Shown here one piece after another: positions 26,180 through 34,097 of a DNA stretch of 64,000 nucleotides. Origin of the DNA: Granulicella tundricola MP5ACTX9 (lineage in GTDB: Bacteria; Acidobacteriota; Terriglobia; Terriglobales; Acidobacteriaceae); assembly GCF_000178975.2 (NCBI RefSeq), contig NC_015057.1, positions 186,001 through 250,000 on the forward strand, in the 5' to 3' direction. Both the position numbers and the translations under genes were made by a program. Each line of letters begins with the position of its first letter. Within the stretch, counting starts at the first letter, position 1. Below the pieces are notes generated by a model. That model had not been told where the DNA came from. It searched no databases and was given only the letters and a program-made list of their open reading frames with translations.

Positions 26180-26535
26180 GAAGGCTGCTCCATTGAGACG
26201 GCGTCTTGCTGCTTGTCGAGGATCGCGAGCAGGGTGACGTTGCCGGCGGCGCCTCCAATGAGGAACTGAGCACCATCAACCTGAAGGATGGAGACGAAGC
26301 GTTTTTCACCGAGAGAGACCGTCTCCGCGACTTTGAGACGCCGAGTCGCGATTTGCTGAGTGCGCTTCTGCTCCAGCCACTTCCAGGCGGAGGTCAGTTG
26401 CGCGATGAGGGGGCGCAGGGCGGTGATGGGCTGGCCCAGTGGGCTTCTGACGCCGTGAAGCGCCGATGTTCCGTCAACGCTGTCCAAGAGTGAGGTGTTG
26501 TCTTCCGTTCTCGCAACGGCTTGCCAGGCGCTCAT
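26176..26535 (-). CDS. fliO: FliO-like protein without an obvious membrane helix
   Basis: A 119-residue protein whose C-terminal half (KVAETVSLGEKRFVSILQV, then AQFLIGGAAGNVTLLAIL) matches the cytoplasmic FliO domain. FliO helps FliP ring assembly. Family members normally have an N-terminal membrane helix; the first 60 residues here are polar and contain none. The position directly before fliP and after a fliN is the usual fliN-fliO-fliP order. Overlaps are four bases on both sides. Confidence 0.75.
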   Translation of the reverse strand: MSAWQAVARTEDNTSLLDSVDGTSALHGVRSPLGQPITALRPLIAQLTSAWKWLEQKRTQQIATRRLKVAETVSLGEKRFVSILQVDGAQFLIGGAAGNVTLLAILDKQQDAVSMEQPS

Positions 26536-26834
26536 ACGAGATCCGTGATGCGTGCGGCAAGACGCTCACCGACGACTTCAAATTCAGTCCAGGCCATGAG
26601 GATCCCGTTGACGTGGAGGGGGATATCCGTGCTCTGGTGGCAGGAGGTCTGAACCAGGGAACCCTTGGTCAGTTTGAGGAGCGATCCGACCGTGAAGCCG
26701 ACGACTGAGACCTCCAGGGCGAGGGTGCAGGGGAGCCAGGGGACGAGCTTTCCTGGATCCGGATCCTTGAAGACAGCGATCGTGGCCTGAGGAGCCGCCT
26801 GTTGTGTTGTCGAGACCGGTGATGCAGTTCCCAT
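26532..26834 (-). CDS. fliN: Flagellar switch protein FliN, short form
   Basis: A 100-residue protein consisting mainly of a SpoA domain: LVPWLPCTLALEVSVVGFTV, GSLLKLTKGSLVQTSC and the C-terminal VVGERLAARITDLV. FliN forms the lower C-ring. I choose ATG 26834: a purine-rich site (AAGGGG) precedes it, the length is usual, and the sigma-54 site at 26906-26921 would start the transcript near 26895, downstream of the longer frame's start at 27029. It heads the export operon. Confidence 0.85.
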   Translation of the reverse strand: MGTASPVSTTQQAAPQATIAVFKDPDPGKLVPWLPCTLALEVSVVGFTVGSLLKLTKGSLVQTSCHQSTDIPLHVNGILMAWTEFEVVGERLAARITDLV

Positions 26835-27212
26835 CGAAACCCCTTGCGCCAAGTTCGGCGATTTCTCTCGTCGCATCCGCGGATGGCGTGAGATACCAGG
26901 AGTAATGCAAGTGGGGTGCCAAACGGGCTGGCAGGCCTGAGCCGAGGCAGAGAGGATGAGGCGAGAGTTGTCGGCTGGGAAAAACGAGGGCTTCACCCCC
27001 ACCCGGGTAAGAGGTCCCAAAGTCTTCAAAGCAAATGATTTAGGTCTGGACTTCCGGCTCCAGACCGATCATGCACCCCCGGCGAAACGGGAGGTGCTGG
27101 GCTGTTCCGAAACGGCTCGAAACCGTACCCCGGAAGCGCCTGCGGTTCCCCTTTTTGCGGGGGAACTGCAGGCTCTCATCCGGTCCTCATAATGCGGGAG
27201 CCTATCTTAGCG
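26835..27212. other. Intergenic region between flgE and fliN with three hairpins and a sigma-54 site
   Basis: A 378-base non-coding stretch. Nearest fliN is the sigma-54 site. Between 27043 and 27172, close to the flgE end, three strong hairpins follow one another: 27043-27066 (GGTCTGGA/TCCAGACC), 27072-27097 (GCACC plus CCCG with CGGG plus GGTGC) and 27139-27172 (a 13-bp stem with one G-T pair). None is followed by a T-run on the - strand, so simple intrinsic termination is not obvious. Confidence 0.6.
26906..26921 (-). promoter_or_regulatory. Sigma-54 promoter candidate for the fliN-O-P-Q-R-flhB-flhA-fliA-fliM-fliN operon
   Basis: On the - strand TGGCACCCCACTTGCA differs from TGGCACG-N4-TTGCA at one defined position and has the exact GG-to-GC spacing. 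The predicted start near 26895 leaves a leader of about 60 bases before fliN. Confidence 0.8.
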
Positions 27213-28451
27213 CTACCCGGTGATCATCTGCAGGGTGGCCTGCGAGATCTGGTCGAAGGTGGTGACGGTCTTTGCGTTGGCCTGGTAGGCCTGCTGGGCG
27301 ACGATCATCTTGGCGAATTCCGCCGCGACATCGACGTTGGACGACTCCACCGATCCGCCGGTGATGACGCCACGGCCTCCGGTTTCAGCGGTCCCGACGC
27401 TGGCCGCGCCTGAACCCACAGTTGCCTGATAGTCGTTGTTGCCGGTGCGAAGCAGGCCCTGGGTGTTGGCGAAGCTGGCTACGGCGACCTGGCCGAGGGC
27501 TACGGGGTTTGAGATGTTCGAGAAGGTGCCTTCAACGGTTCCGTCGGCTGCTATGGAGTAGCCGGTCAGGGTGCCGCTGGCGTTTCCATTCTGGGTGGAG
27601 GTGCTGTTGGCGCTGACGAGGCTGGTCTGGGTGAGAGTGGGATTGCCGGAGGAGTCAGTCAGATTCCATGCGAAGTTCATGGATGCTGCCCCGTCAGTCA
27701 AGGTGGGAACATTGATGGCGACGGAACCGGTAGGCGAGGTGAGATTGCCGGAGGTATCGAAGTTCAAGGTGCCGCTGGCGACGGTCGTAGTGGCCGCGCC
27801 GGTGTCCGCGGTGGGCAGATCCACCGAATAGCTCCAGGTGTTGGTACCCGTCTTGGTGTAGTTGACGGTGAGGGTGTGCGCATCTCCGAGCGAGTCATAG
27901 ACTGGCGTGGGGCTGGCGAAGGTTGACCCAACGGCGGCGCTAGAGTTCAGGTTTGCGGAGATGGTGAACTTGGTGGTGGCGCTGGCGGGAATGACGGTGC
28001 CTGTGCCGATCTGGATGGGCTGGAGTTCACCCGAGGTGTTGACGACACCGTTTGCCGCAGGGTATCCCATGACGAGATCTCCGGACGGGGTGACGAGCTG
28101 ACCGCTGGAGTTCTTGGTGAAGTCTCCGGCACGGGTATATGCGGTTGCGCCAGTTGCCGTCTTGGTGACGAAGAAGCCGTTGCCGGTGAGCGCCATGTTG
28201 GACGCGATTCCGGTGGCACTGACCGCGCCATCTGTGAAGTCCGAGGTGGTCTGTGAGGCGTTGACGCCGAGGCCGGTCTGGACGGGATCATTGCTGCCGT
28301 TGTTCAGGCTGCTCTGAGCGAAGACGTCACTGAAGTTGACGTTCTGGTCTTTGAAGCCGACGGTATCAAGGTTGGCGAGGTTGTTGGAGACCGCCTGAAG
28401 CTGCGACTGGCTGGCGATAAGACCGGAAAGGGGAACACCGAAGAATGACAT
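27213..28451 (-). CDS. flgE: Flagellar hook protein FlgE
   Basis: A 412-residue hook subunit. The N-terminal motif LIASQSQLQAVSNNLANLDT is followed by VGFKDQNVNFSDVFAQ. The middle region is rich in Ser, Thr and Gly, including VYDSLGDAHTLTVNYTKTG, a FlgE hallmark. The C-terminus is EFAKMIVAQQAYQANAKTV. Length is usual (about 400). Its ATG shares a base with the flgD stop (TAATG). It is the last gene of fliK-flgD-flgE. Confidence 0.97.
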   Translation of the reverse strand: MSFFGVPLSGLIASQSQLQAVSNNLANLDTVGFKDQNVNFSDVFAQSSLNNGSNDPVQTGLGVNASQTTSDFTDGAVSATGIASNMALTGNGFFVTKTATGATAYTRAGDFTKNSSGQLVTPSGDLVMGYPAANGVVNTSGELQPIQIGTGTVIPASATTKFTISANLNSSAAVGSTFASPTPVYDSLGDAHTLTVNYTKTGTNTWSYSVDLPTADTGAATTTVASGTLNFDTSGNLTSPTGSVAINVPTLTDGAASMNFAWNLTDSSGNPTLTQTSLVSANSTSTQNGNASGTLTGYSIAADGTVEGTFSNISNPVALGQVAVASFANTQGLLRTGNNDYQATVGSGAASVGTAETGGRGVITGGSVESSNVDVAAEFAKMIVAQQAYQANAKTVTTFDQISQATLQMITG

Positions 28452-28939
28452 TATTTGCCTCCGTTGGGGATGTTGAGTTTCGAAAAGTCAAGGGTGGAGC
28501 CGGGATCGCTCGCGGCCGAGGTGGCAGCATCCGACGCACTGGGTGCGGAGCTGTTGAGAAGTGAGGCGCGCGCGGCCATGACAGCGGCCGAACTGGTTGA
28601 GCTCTGTCCGGCGGATGCGACGCTTGCGGTCGCAGTGCTGGATGAGCCACCGAGAGTCTGGTTGATGCTGATGAGCTGATCGAGCTGGTTGAGCGAGATC
28701 ATCTGGCCGACCATGGCGGTGGAGTCCATGGGTGCGGTGGGGTCCTGATTCTGCAGCTCTTTGACGAGCAGGTTGAGAAAGGTCGTTCCAGCGGTTGAGC
28801 CGGTGAGCCCGTCACTTGTTGTGCTTGAGGTGGTGGCGGCGTTTGCCTTTGCCTTTGCTTTAGCCTGTGCGGCTGCGGCGCTCTGACCCAGCAGATTTGC
28901 TGGTGAAAGGGGTGAAGCTGCCATGAATGAAGAAGACAT
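28451..28939 (-). CDS. flgD: Hook cap protein FlgD, short form
   Basis: A 162-residue FlgD with the conserved N-terminal scaffold region TFLNLLVKELQNQDPTAPMD and MVGQMISLNQLDQLISINQ (about 54-100). The remaining 60 residues are Ala/Ser-rich. The C-terminal FlgD Ig-like domains of longer homologues (about 230 residues) are missing. FlgD caps the growing hook. It lies 24 bases after fliK and overlaps flgE by one base. Confidence 0.92.
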   Translation of the reverse strand: MSSSFMAASPLSPANLLGQSAAAAQAKAKAKANAATTSSTTSDGLTGSTAGTTFLNLLVKELQNQDPTAPMDSTAMVGQMISLNQLDQLISINQTLGGSSSTATASVASAGQSSTSSAAVMAARASLLNSSAPSASDAATSAASDPGSTLDFSKLNIPNGGK

Positions 28940-28963
28940 TGATTCCTCCTGAATGGAAAAGTG

Positions 28964-30523
28964 TTAGATACGAATGTCGAGCCGGGCATCGCTGGAGGCG
29001 ACCGAGGCAGATGAACTTGAGTTTGCCGTGGATGAAGCGAGCAATGAAATTGGGGAGCCTGTCAGGGAACCGGTGCGGCCTTGACGGCGGCTATCGTTGT
29101 GCTGCGAGTTCGACTCCCGGGCGGATTCGCCGGAGGATGCCGAGCTACTGTTGTGAACCTCCACCTTTGCCTGAATCCCGTAGGCGTTGCCCAACTTCTC
29201 CTGGATGGCCGGCATGTGGACGGCGAGAGCACGGCTGAGTTCCGAGTGGTCTGTGGAAATCTGAGCCGAAAGAACCTGGCGGCTCAACGAGGTGTTGATG
29301 GAGATGGAACCAAACTCTGTGGAGTGCATGCCGAGACGCATCTCCGACCCATGCATGGACTGGATCAGCTGGGCGCTGCTGAGGGCGGGCGTTGATACAG
29401 CCTCCGGCTTCACGGTAACCGGCGTCTGGGTTGCCGCCGCGTCCGCACCAGAAGTTATGGTGGGAGTTACTGCTTGAATCGAGGCGTGTGCGGGAACTGA
29501 GCTTGACAGAGCAGCCTGCAACGCCTGCTGCGCAGCGGGGTCATTGGCGGCGGACTGATGATCCGGCGCTGAGTGATTCACCTGGGGCTCGGCCTGGATC
29601 AGGGTTGCAGAGTTCGACGCGGCGGACTCTGTTTCAGAGGCGTCCGTATCGGACTCGTCGACCTTGCGTCTGGCGGCTATGTCTGAGGATGGTGCGTGAG
29701 TTTTGCCGGCTACACCAGCGGGCTTTGCGCTGCCGAGGGCGGCGACTGCGTTCGAAGTACTCTGGCCCGCGCTCAAGGCGGGTAGCGTTGGGACGACCGC
29801 TGGGACAACGAATGTGGTTTGCGCTACAGAGGCCAAGAGGGCCGCAGGATCACTTGGGGCGGGCGGCTGCGTGGGCTGATTTGCCGTGCCGTCCGTTGCG
29901 GGTGCCTGGCTGCTGTCCGGCGAGGCAGGATCGAGGAGACCTGAAAGATCCGCGCCGGGTGCCTGTGGGATGGGGAGCGCGATGGGCAGCCGGTTTGGGG
30001 CTGCTGCATCCTCTTTCGCAGAGGCTTCCGAAGCTGACTTCACGGGCTGGGTTGGCTGGGCTGTTGCTGAAGATGAATCAGGAGTCTGTGCGGGCTTGCC
30101 GGTTACAGGGGTGTCTGAAAACTGGCCGACCCCATCTTCCACGCCAGCCTGAAGGGGATGAACGGTTGCTGAGAACGGTGCGGTGGTCTGTAGGGAGGGG
30201 CTGCTAGAGGATCCCGGACCGCTTGACTGGGCTGACTGGTCTTCGGAGCTGCTTCCGTTGTCGGGCAGCGATATGCCGGGCTGTGAGAGCGCTACGGGGA
30301 CCGGCACGGGGAGCGTACCGAACTGGTGTGCGGGGACAGCTGCCTGATCCGTGGAATTTTTGGGATGATCGCTCTTCTTCTCAACCGGGGATGTGGGCGC
30401 AGGCATGGCTGTCTGGGAGGCAGCAACCAGAGCATGCTTGAAGATGGAATCCAATGCGGCGGGAGGATTCGACTTCAAGTTGCCGGTCGAGATGCTGCTT
30501 GCGATCTGTGAAGAGATATGCAC
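28964..30523 (-). CDS. fliK: Hook-length control protein FliK
   Basis: A 519-residue protein with a long low-complexity Ala/Pro/Ser/Gln region (about 35-380), as expected for the molecular ruler. A C-terminal FliK domain follows at about 385-460, with LGMHSTEFGSISINTSLSRQ and LSRALAVHMPAIQEKLG. The last 60 residues are Ser-rich. FliK measures hook length and triggers the FlhB switch. The start is GTG at 30523 with no Shine-Dalgarno sequence; no better start lies within the next 38 residues. flgD follows after 24 bases. Confidence 0.88.
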   Translation of the reverse strand: MHISSQIASSISTGNLKSNPPAALDSIFKHALVAASQTAMPAPTSPVEKKSDHPKNSTDQAAVPAHQFGTLPVPVPVALSQPGISLPDNGSSSEDQSAQSSGPGSSSSPSLQTTAPFSATVHPLQAGVEDGVGQFSDTPVTGKPAQTPDSSSATAQPTQPVKSASEASAKEDAAAPNRLPIALPIPQAPGADLSGLLDPASPDSSQAPATDGTANQPTQPPAPSDPAALLASVAQTTFVVPAVVPTLPALSAGQSTSNAVAALGSAKPAGVAGKTHAPSSDIAARRKVDESDTDASETESAASNSATLIQAEPQVNHSAPDHQSAANDPAAQQALQAALSSSVPAHASIQAVTPTITSGADAAATQTPVTVKPEAVSTPALSSAQLIQSMHGSEMRLGMHSTEFGSISINTSLSRQVLSAQISTDHSELSRALAVHMPAIQEKLGNAYGIQAKVEVHNSSSASSGESARESNSQHNDSRRQGRTGSLTGSPISLLASSTANSSSSASVASSDARLDIRI

Positions 30524-30535
30524 GATATAAGTAAA

Positions 30536-30551
30536 AGCAGGTCAGGGGCCA
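30536..30551 (-). promoter_or_regulatory. Weak sigma-54-like site before fliK
   Basis: On the - strand TGGCCCCTGACCTGCT has the invariant GG and GC at correct spacing but three differences from the consensus. The implied start near 30525 is only two bases before the fliK GTG, so the site is either fortuitous or gives an almost leaderless mRNA. Confidence 0.25.
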
Positions 30552-30559
30552 AACTGGAT

Positions 30560-30625
30560 TTTTCGACTTACTTACGATTTACTGGTGTTATTTCTATTTA
30601 TTCGGGCTGTAGCATTTTCGACTTA
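30560..30625. repeat. 11-bp direct repeats in the AT-rich fliJ-fliK spacer
   Basis: TTTTCGACTTA occurs at 30560-30570 and 30615-30625, 55 bases apart, in a 156-base AT-rich gap of the otherwise tightly packed flagellar block. The gap probably holds the promoter or an activator site for fliK-flgD-flgE. Confidence 0.45.
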
Positions 30626-30679
30626 GTTTGTTACTGGGCATTGCGGTAATGCTTGCCGCCTTTACCCGGCAAACGATGC

Positions 30680-31117
30680 CTAGCGCATGGCTCTTCGGGA
30701 GGCAAAGTTGTCATCCATGATGTTCTGCTCCTGCCGTGTCTGCTCCCGGCGATAGAGGTCAAGGTGATCTTCACGCATACCTGCGAGGAGTTCCTTGTTC
30801 CGATGGGCCTCTTCATACACTTTCATCTGCTTGAGGCGGAGATCTTCCAGCTTGATGAGCTGCTCCCTGGCCTGCTGCTGCATGCGCTCCAAGGAGTGAA
30901 TCTGCCCATAGGAAACGTGAAGTTCCGCAGCGGCCATCTGTCTTTGAAGATCGGCTTCACGCAATGCCAGCAAGTGAATGCGATGTCTTCGCAGAGTCTC
31001 AATTCTCTGCTTCGCCTGCACGATCTGTTGAAGGATCTGTCCCAGAGCGCGTTCTTCACGCTCTTCCGCTATCTCTCTCAAGCGCAGCAAGGTGGCGAGT
31101 GAAAAGCGATAGGCCAT
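30680..31117 (-). CDS. fliJ: Flagellar export ATPase-associated protein FliJ
   Basis: A 145-residue, highly charged, almost wholly helical protein beginning YRFSLATLLRLREIAEEREE, which is typical of FliJ coiled coils. FliJ occupies the centre of the FliI hexamer and helps couple ATPase activity to export. It starts two bases after the fliI stop region, completing fliF-G-H-I-J in the standard order. A 156-base gap follows before fliK. Confidence 0.9.
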   Translation of the reverse strand: MAYRFSLATLLRLREIAEEREERALGQILQQIVQAKQRIETLRRHRIHLLALREADLQRQMAAAELHVSYGQIHSLERMQQQAREQLIKLEDLRLKQMKVYEEAHRNKELLAGMREDHLDLYRREQTRQEQNIMDDNFASRRAMR

Positions 31118-31118
31118 A

Positions 31119-32423
31119 TCAGCTTGCCATCTCGTTCAAACGCTTGGCGACAGCGGCGAATCGCGGCGTTTCCTCTGATGTCTGCTGCAGAAATCGATTG
31201 AGCTCAGGAAGCACTTCCACGGCTCGGTCAAGCACGGTGTCAAAGCCCTTCTGGTAAGCGCCGATGCGGATGAGATCCTCCGACCGCTTATAAGAAGCAA
31301 GCAGGATTCGGAGCGCGCGAGCCTTACCTAGATGCTCCGGAGCGGCGATGGAAGACATGAGCCGACTGAGACTATCGAGCACCGAGATGGGCGGATAATG
31401 ATTCTGCAGCGCAAGATTGCGATCCAGGATGACGTGGCCATCCAGCAGGGATCGAACCGTGTCTACGACGGGATCCTGCTGATCATCCCCTTCCATCAGG
31501 ACGGTATAAAAGGCTGTGATGCTTCCCTTGTTGAAGTTCCCCGCGCGCTCTACGAGACGGGCCAGGGTATTGATCACGGAAGGCGTGTAACCCTTGCTTG
31601 TGGGGGGCTCCCCGGCTGCGAGACCAATCTCACGTTGCGCCATGGCAAAGCGAGTGAGCGAATCGACGACGAGCAGAACGTTCTTGCCTTCGGCGGCGAA
31701 GTACTCCGCGATGGCCGTGGCAGCGAGTGCCGCACGCATCTTGAGAAGGGGCGACTGGTCAGAGGTTGAGACGACGAGGATCGATTTTTTTCGACCTTCT
31801 TCGCCGATGACTTCAAGGAACTCCTGCACCTCGCGGCCGCGTTCTCCGATGAGAGCCATGACGGTTAGATCCGCTTCCGTACCGCGGGCCATCATGCCAA
31901 GCAATGTACTTTTTCCAACGCCACTGCCGCCAAAGATTCCGAGACGCTGACCACGGCCGCAGGTGATGAAGGCGTCGATGGCACGTACGCCGCAGCCAAG
32001 CGTATTACGAATGGGAAGACGATCCAGTGGGAGGGGCGCTGCTGCATCGACAGGCATGGAACGACGCGAGCCGTATGGGCCGAGGGAGTCAAGAGGCTCA
32101 CCCGTACCGTCGATGACACGGCCGAGCAGCTCAGGTCCAACGCGAATGGAGGGACGGCTTCCAGTTGCAATGATGCGATCACCGTAGCGAATACCCTGGG
32201 GGAGTTGCAGGGTCATGGTGAGCATGGTGGAACCGCGAAAACCGACGACTTCGCCAGAGAAAGAGCGGCCTTCGCGAGTGATGATTTCGCACTCGTCGCC
32301 GACGGAGCAGGAGGGTCCTTCGGACTCGACGAGGTTGCCGATGACCTGGAGGACGCGACCGCTCCAACGCAGGCTGCTGCTGCGCTCAAGCTGGCTGAAG
32401 TAGGGTGCGAGAGGGGTCGGCAT
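31119..32423 (-). CDS. fliI: Flagellum-specific ATPase FliI
   Basis: A 434-residue F1-beta-like ATPase. The Walker A is GGSGVGKST (about 160-168). ALIGERGREVQEFLEVIGEEG, the Walker B VLLVVDSLTRFAMAQREIGLA and VERAGNF follow, all hallmarks of the FliI/type III secretion ATPase family. It energises substrate unfolding and delivery at the export gate. The start overlaps the fliH stop by one base (TGATG). Confidence 0.97.
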   Translation of the reverse strand: MPTPLAPYFSQLERSSSLRWSGRVLQVIGNLVESEGPSCSVGDECEIITREGRSFSGEVVGFRGSTMLTMTLQLPQGIRYGDRIIATGSRPSIRVGPELLGRVIDGTGEPLDSLGPYGSRRSMPVDAAAPLPLDRLPIRNTLGCGVRAIDAFITCGRGQRLGIFGGSGVGKSTLLGMMARGTEADLTVMALIGERGREVQEFLEVIGEEGRKKSILVVSTSDQSPLLKMRAALAATAIAEYFAAEGKNVLLVVDSLTRFAMAQREIGLAAGEPPTSKGYTPSVINTLARLVERAGNFNKGSITAFYTVLMEGDDQQDPVVDTVRSLLDGHVILDRNLALQNHYPPISVLDSLSRLMSSIAAPEHLGKARALRILLASYKRSEDLIRIGAYQKGFDTVLDRAVEVLPELNRFLQQTSEETPRFAAVAKRLNEMAS

Positions 32424-33088
32424 CAGAGGACGGGCTTGTGTGAGAGGACGTCGAAGAAGCCCTGCTGGACCTCCTTCAGTTGCACGTCGAGGCTAAAGTT
32501 GACGGAGCCGAGCTCGGTTTCCAGGATGCAATCGCCGGGCTGAAGCTCGGTGTCTTCAACGATCTCGATGGAGAGCTTCATGGAGAGCGAGGCGAAGTGT
32601 TGGTGCCAGCGCTGGGCATTGTCGGGACGGACACGGATCGTCGCCGCTGAACCTTCTTTCAGTTGACCCAGCGCGATCTGAACGAGGGCGGCGACCAGCA
32701 TGGGATCGACCTGCGACTCACGATGAAGGATCTTTGCCGCGATGGCGAGCGCGAGGTGAACAACCTCTGATTCGACCTTGGCGAAGTAGTCTTTGCGTGT
32801 CTTCTCAAATTCGGCGATGGTTTTTGAGATCCGGGCTGTCTCATGCTGGGACCTGCCTTCGTACTCACCGCGAAGACAAGATTCTGTCTCTGCTGCTCCG
32901 CGGGCATGCTCCGCGGCGAGACGGCGGGTGAGGTCTTCTTCGCTGTGGTCCTCTGCGATTGCAAGTGCGGCATGGGCGGCCATGGCGGGCGCAGTGACTA
33001 TCTGCGGCTGCATTTGGCGATACTTGAACTCTGCTACAGGAAATTGGAACAGATTCTTTGAGGGTGATTTGCTAGACGACATATTCAT
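32423..33088 (-). CDS. fliH: Flagellar assembly protein FliH
   Basis: A 221-residue cytosolic protein with a Glu/Ala/Arg-rich helical middle (about 45-120). The C-terminal FliH/YscL region has VVHLALAIAAKILHRE and AATIRVRPDNAQRW. FliH is the stator-like regulator of FliI. The ATG at 33088 overlaps fliG by 17 bases; a second ATG at 33082 is better spaced from the AAGGAG and may be the true start. Confidence 0.9.
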   Translation of the reverse strand: MNMSSSKSPSKNLFQFPVAEFKYRQMQPQIVTAPAMAAHAALAIAEDHSEEDLTRRLAAEHARGAAETESCLRGEYEGRSQHETARISKTIAEFEKTRKDYFAKVESEVVHLALAIAAKILHRESQVDPMLVAALVQIALGQLKEGSAATIRVRPDNAQRWHQHFASLSMKLSIEIVEDTELQPGDCILETELGSVNFSLDVQLKEVQQGFFDVLSHKPVL

Positions 33089-34097
33089 CGGCTCCTTCGC
33101 TCTTGAGGATGATCTTGCCTTCCATCTCCAGCTTGCGGGCGACGGCTACTATATCCAACTGTGCCTTGGCGACATCCTTGCTACGGACGGGACCGAGGAG
33201 GTCGGCTTCTTCCTTCATCATCTCAATGGCACGAGAGGACATGGTGGAATAGAAGTGGCCACGCAGTCTTTCGTTGGCACCCTTGAGAGCAAGCGTCAGG
33301 ACCTTCTTGTCGACCGTGCTGGTGACGGTGCGGAGCTGAACCTCAGAGACCCCGAGGAAGTCGTCGAAGGTGAACATGAGATCGCGGATGCTGACGGCGA
33401 GAGTGGACTCTTCCTTCTCGATGGTCTCGAGGATCTCGCCCGATGTTGTTGCGTCGATGTTGTTCATCAGGTCAGCGACACTCTGGAAGCCGGAGTAGGT
33501 TTTCTTCTTCTGCTCTCCAACGGAACGTAGGCGCTTGTTGAGGACGATGGCTACTTTTTCAGCCATGGCGGGCGAGAACTGGCGAAGATTCGCGAGCCTT
33601 CTGACCGACTCGGCACGTACAGGATGAGGCAAGCACATCAGCAACGCGGAGGCCTGCTTGGTTTCAAGGTGGCCGAGGATCAAGGCGATCGTCTGAGGGT
33701 GTTCGCCTTCGAGGAAACGAGCCAGTTGCTTCGGATCGATTCGCTGCAGGGACTCTACCTTGGAGGAGTTGACCTCCTGCGAACGGATGAGCCGCTGGAC
33801 CATGTCGCGAGCGCCGTTCTCTCCAAAGGCCCGATTCAAAAGGCGAGTCGCCATGTCATGCCCACCCTGAGCGATGTGATCCTGCGCAACCGTCATCTGC
33901 TGATACTCTTCCAGCACCTGTAAGGAGATGTCTTTAGACACACTTCCAAGGCGAGAGATCTCATGCGTCAGGCCTTGCAAGTCTTCTTCAGAAAGATGTG
34001 GGAAGATGCTGGCAGCTGTCTCCTCTCCGAGGAGAGCGATGAGGATTGCGGCCTTGCGCGTTCCGGTCATCTGGTTGAAATCTGTCTCCGGGTTCAT
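33072..34097 (-). CDS. fliG: Flagellar motor switch protein FliG
   Basis: A 341-residue FliG of normal length. The N-terminal domain has KAAILIALLGEETAASIF; the middle domain carries the EHPQ motif (GEHPQTIALILGHL); the C-terminal torque domain holds FTFDDFLGVSEVQLRTVTS and the charged helix GANERLRGHFYSTMSSRA. It connects the MS ring to stators and C-ring. The start overlaps the fliF stop by four bases. Confidence 0.97.
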   Translation of the reverse strand: MNPETDFNQMTGTRKAAILIALLGEETAASIFPHLSEEDLQGLTHEISRLGSVSKDISLQVLEEYQQMTVAQDHIAQGGHDMATRLLNRAFGENGARDMVQRLIRSQEVNSSKVESLQRIDPKQLARFLEGEHPQTIALILGHLETKQASALLMCLPHPVRAESVRRLANLRQFSPAMAEKVAIVLNKRLRSVGEQKKKTYSGFQSVADLMNNIDATTSGEILETIEKEESTLAVSIRDLMFTFDDFLGVSEVQLRTVTSTVDKKVLTLALKGANERLRGHFYSTMSSRAIEMMKEEADLLGPVRSKDVAKAQLDIVAVARKLEMEGKIILKSEGADEYVV

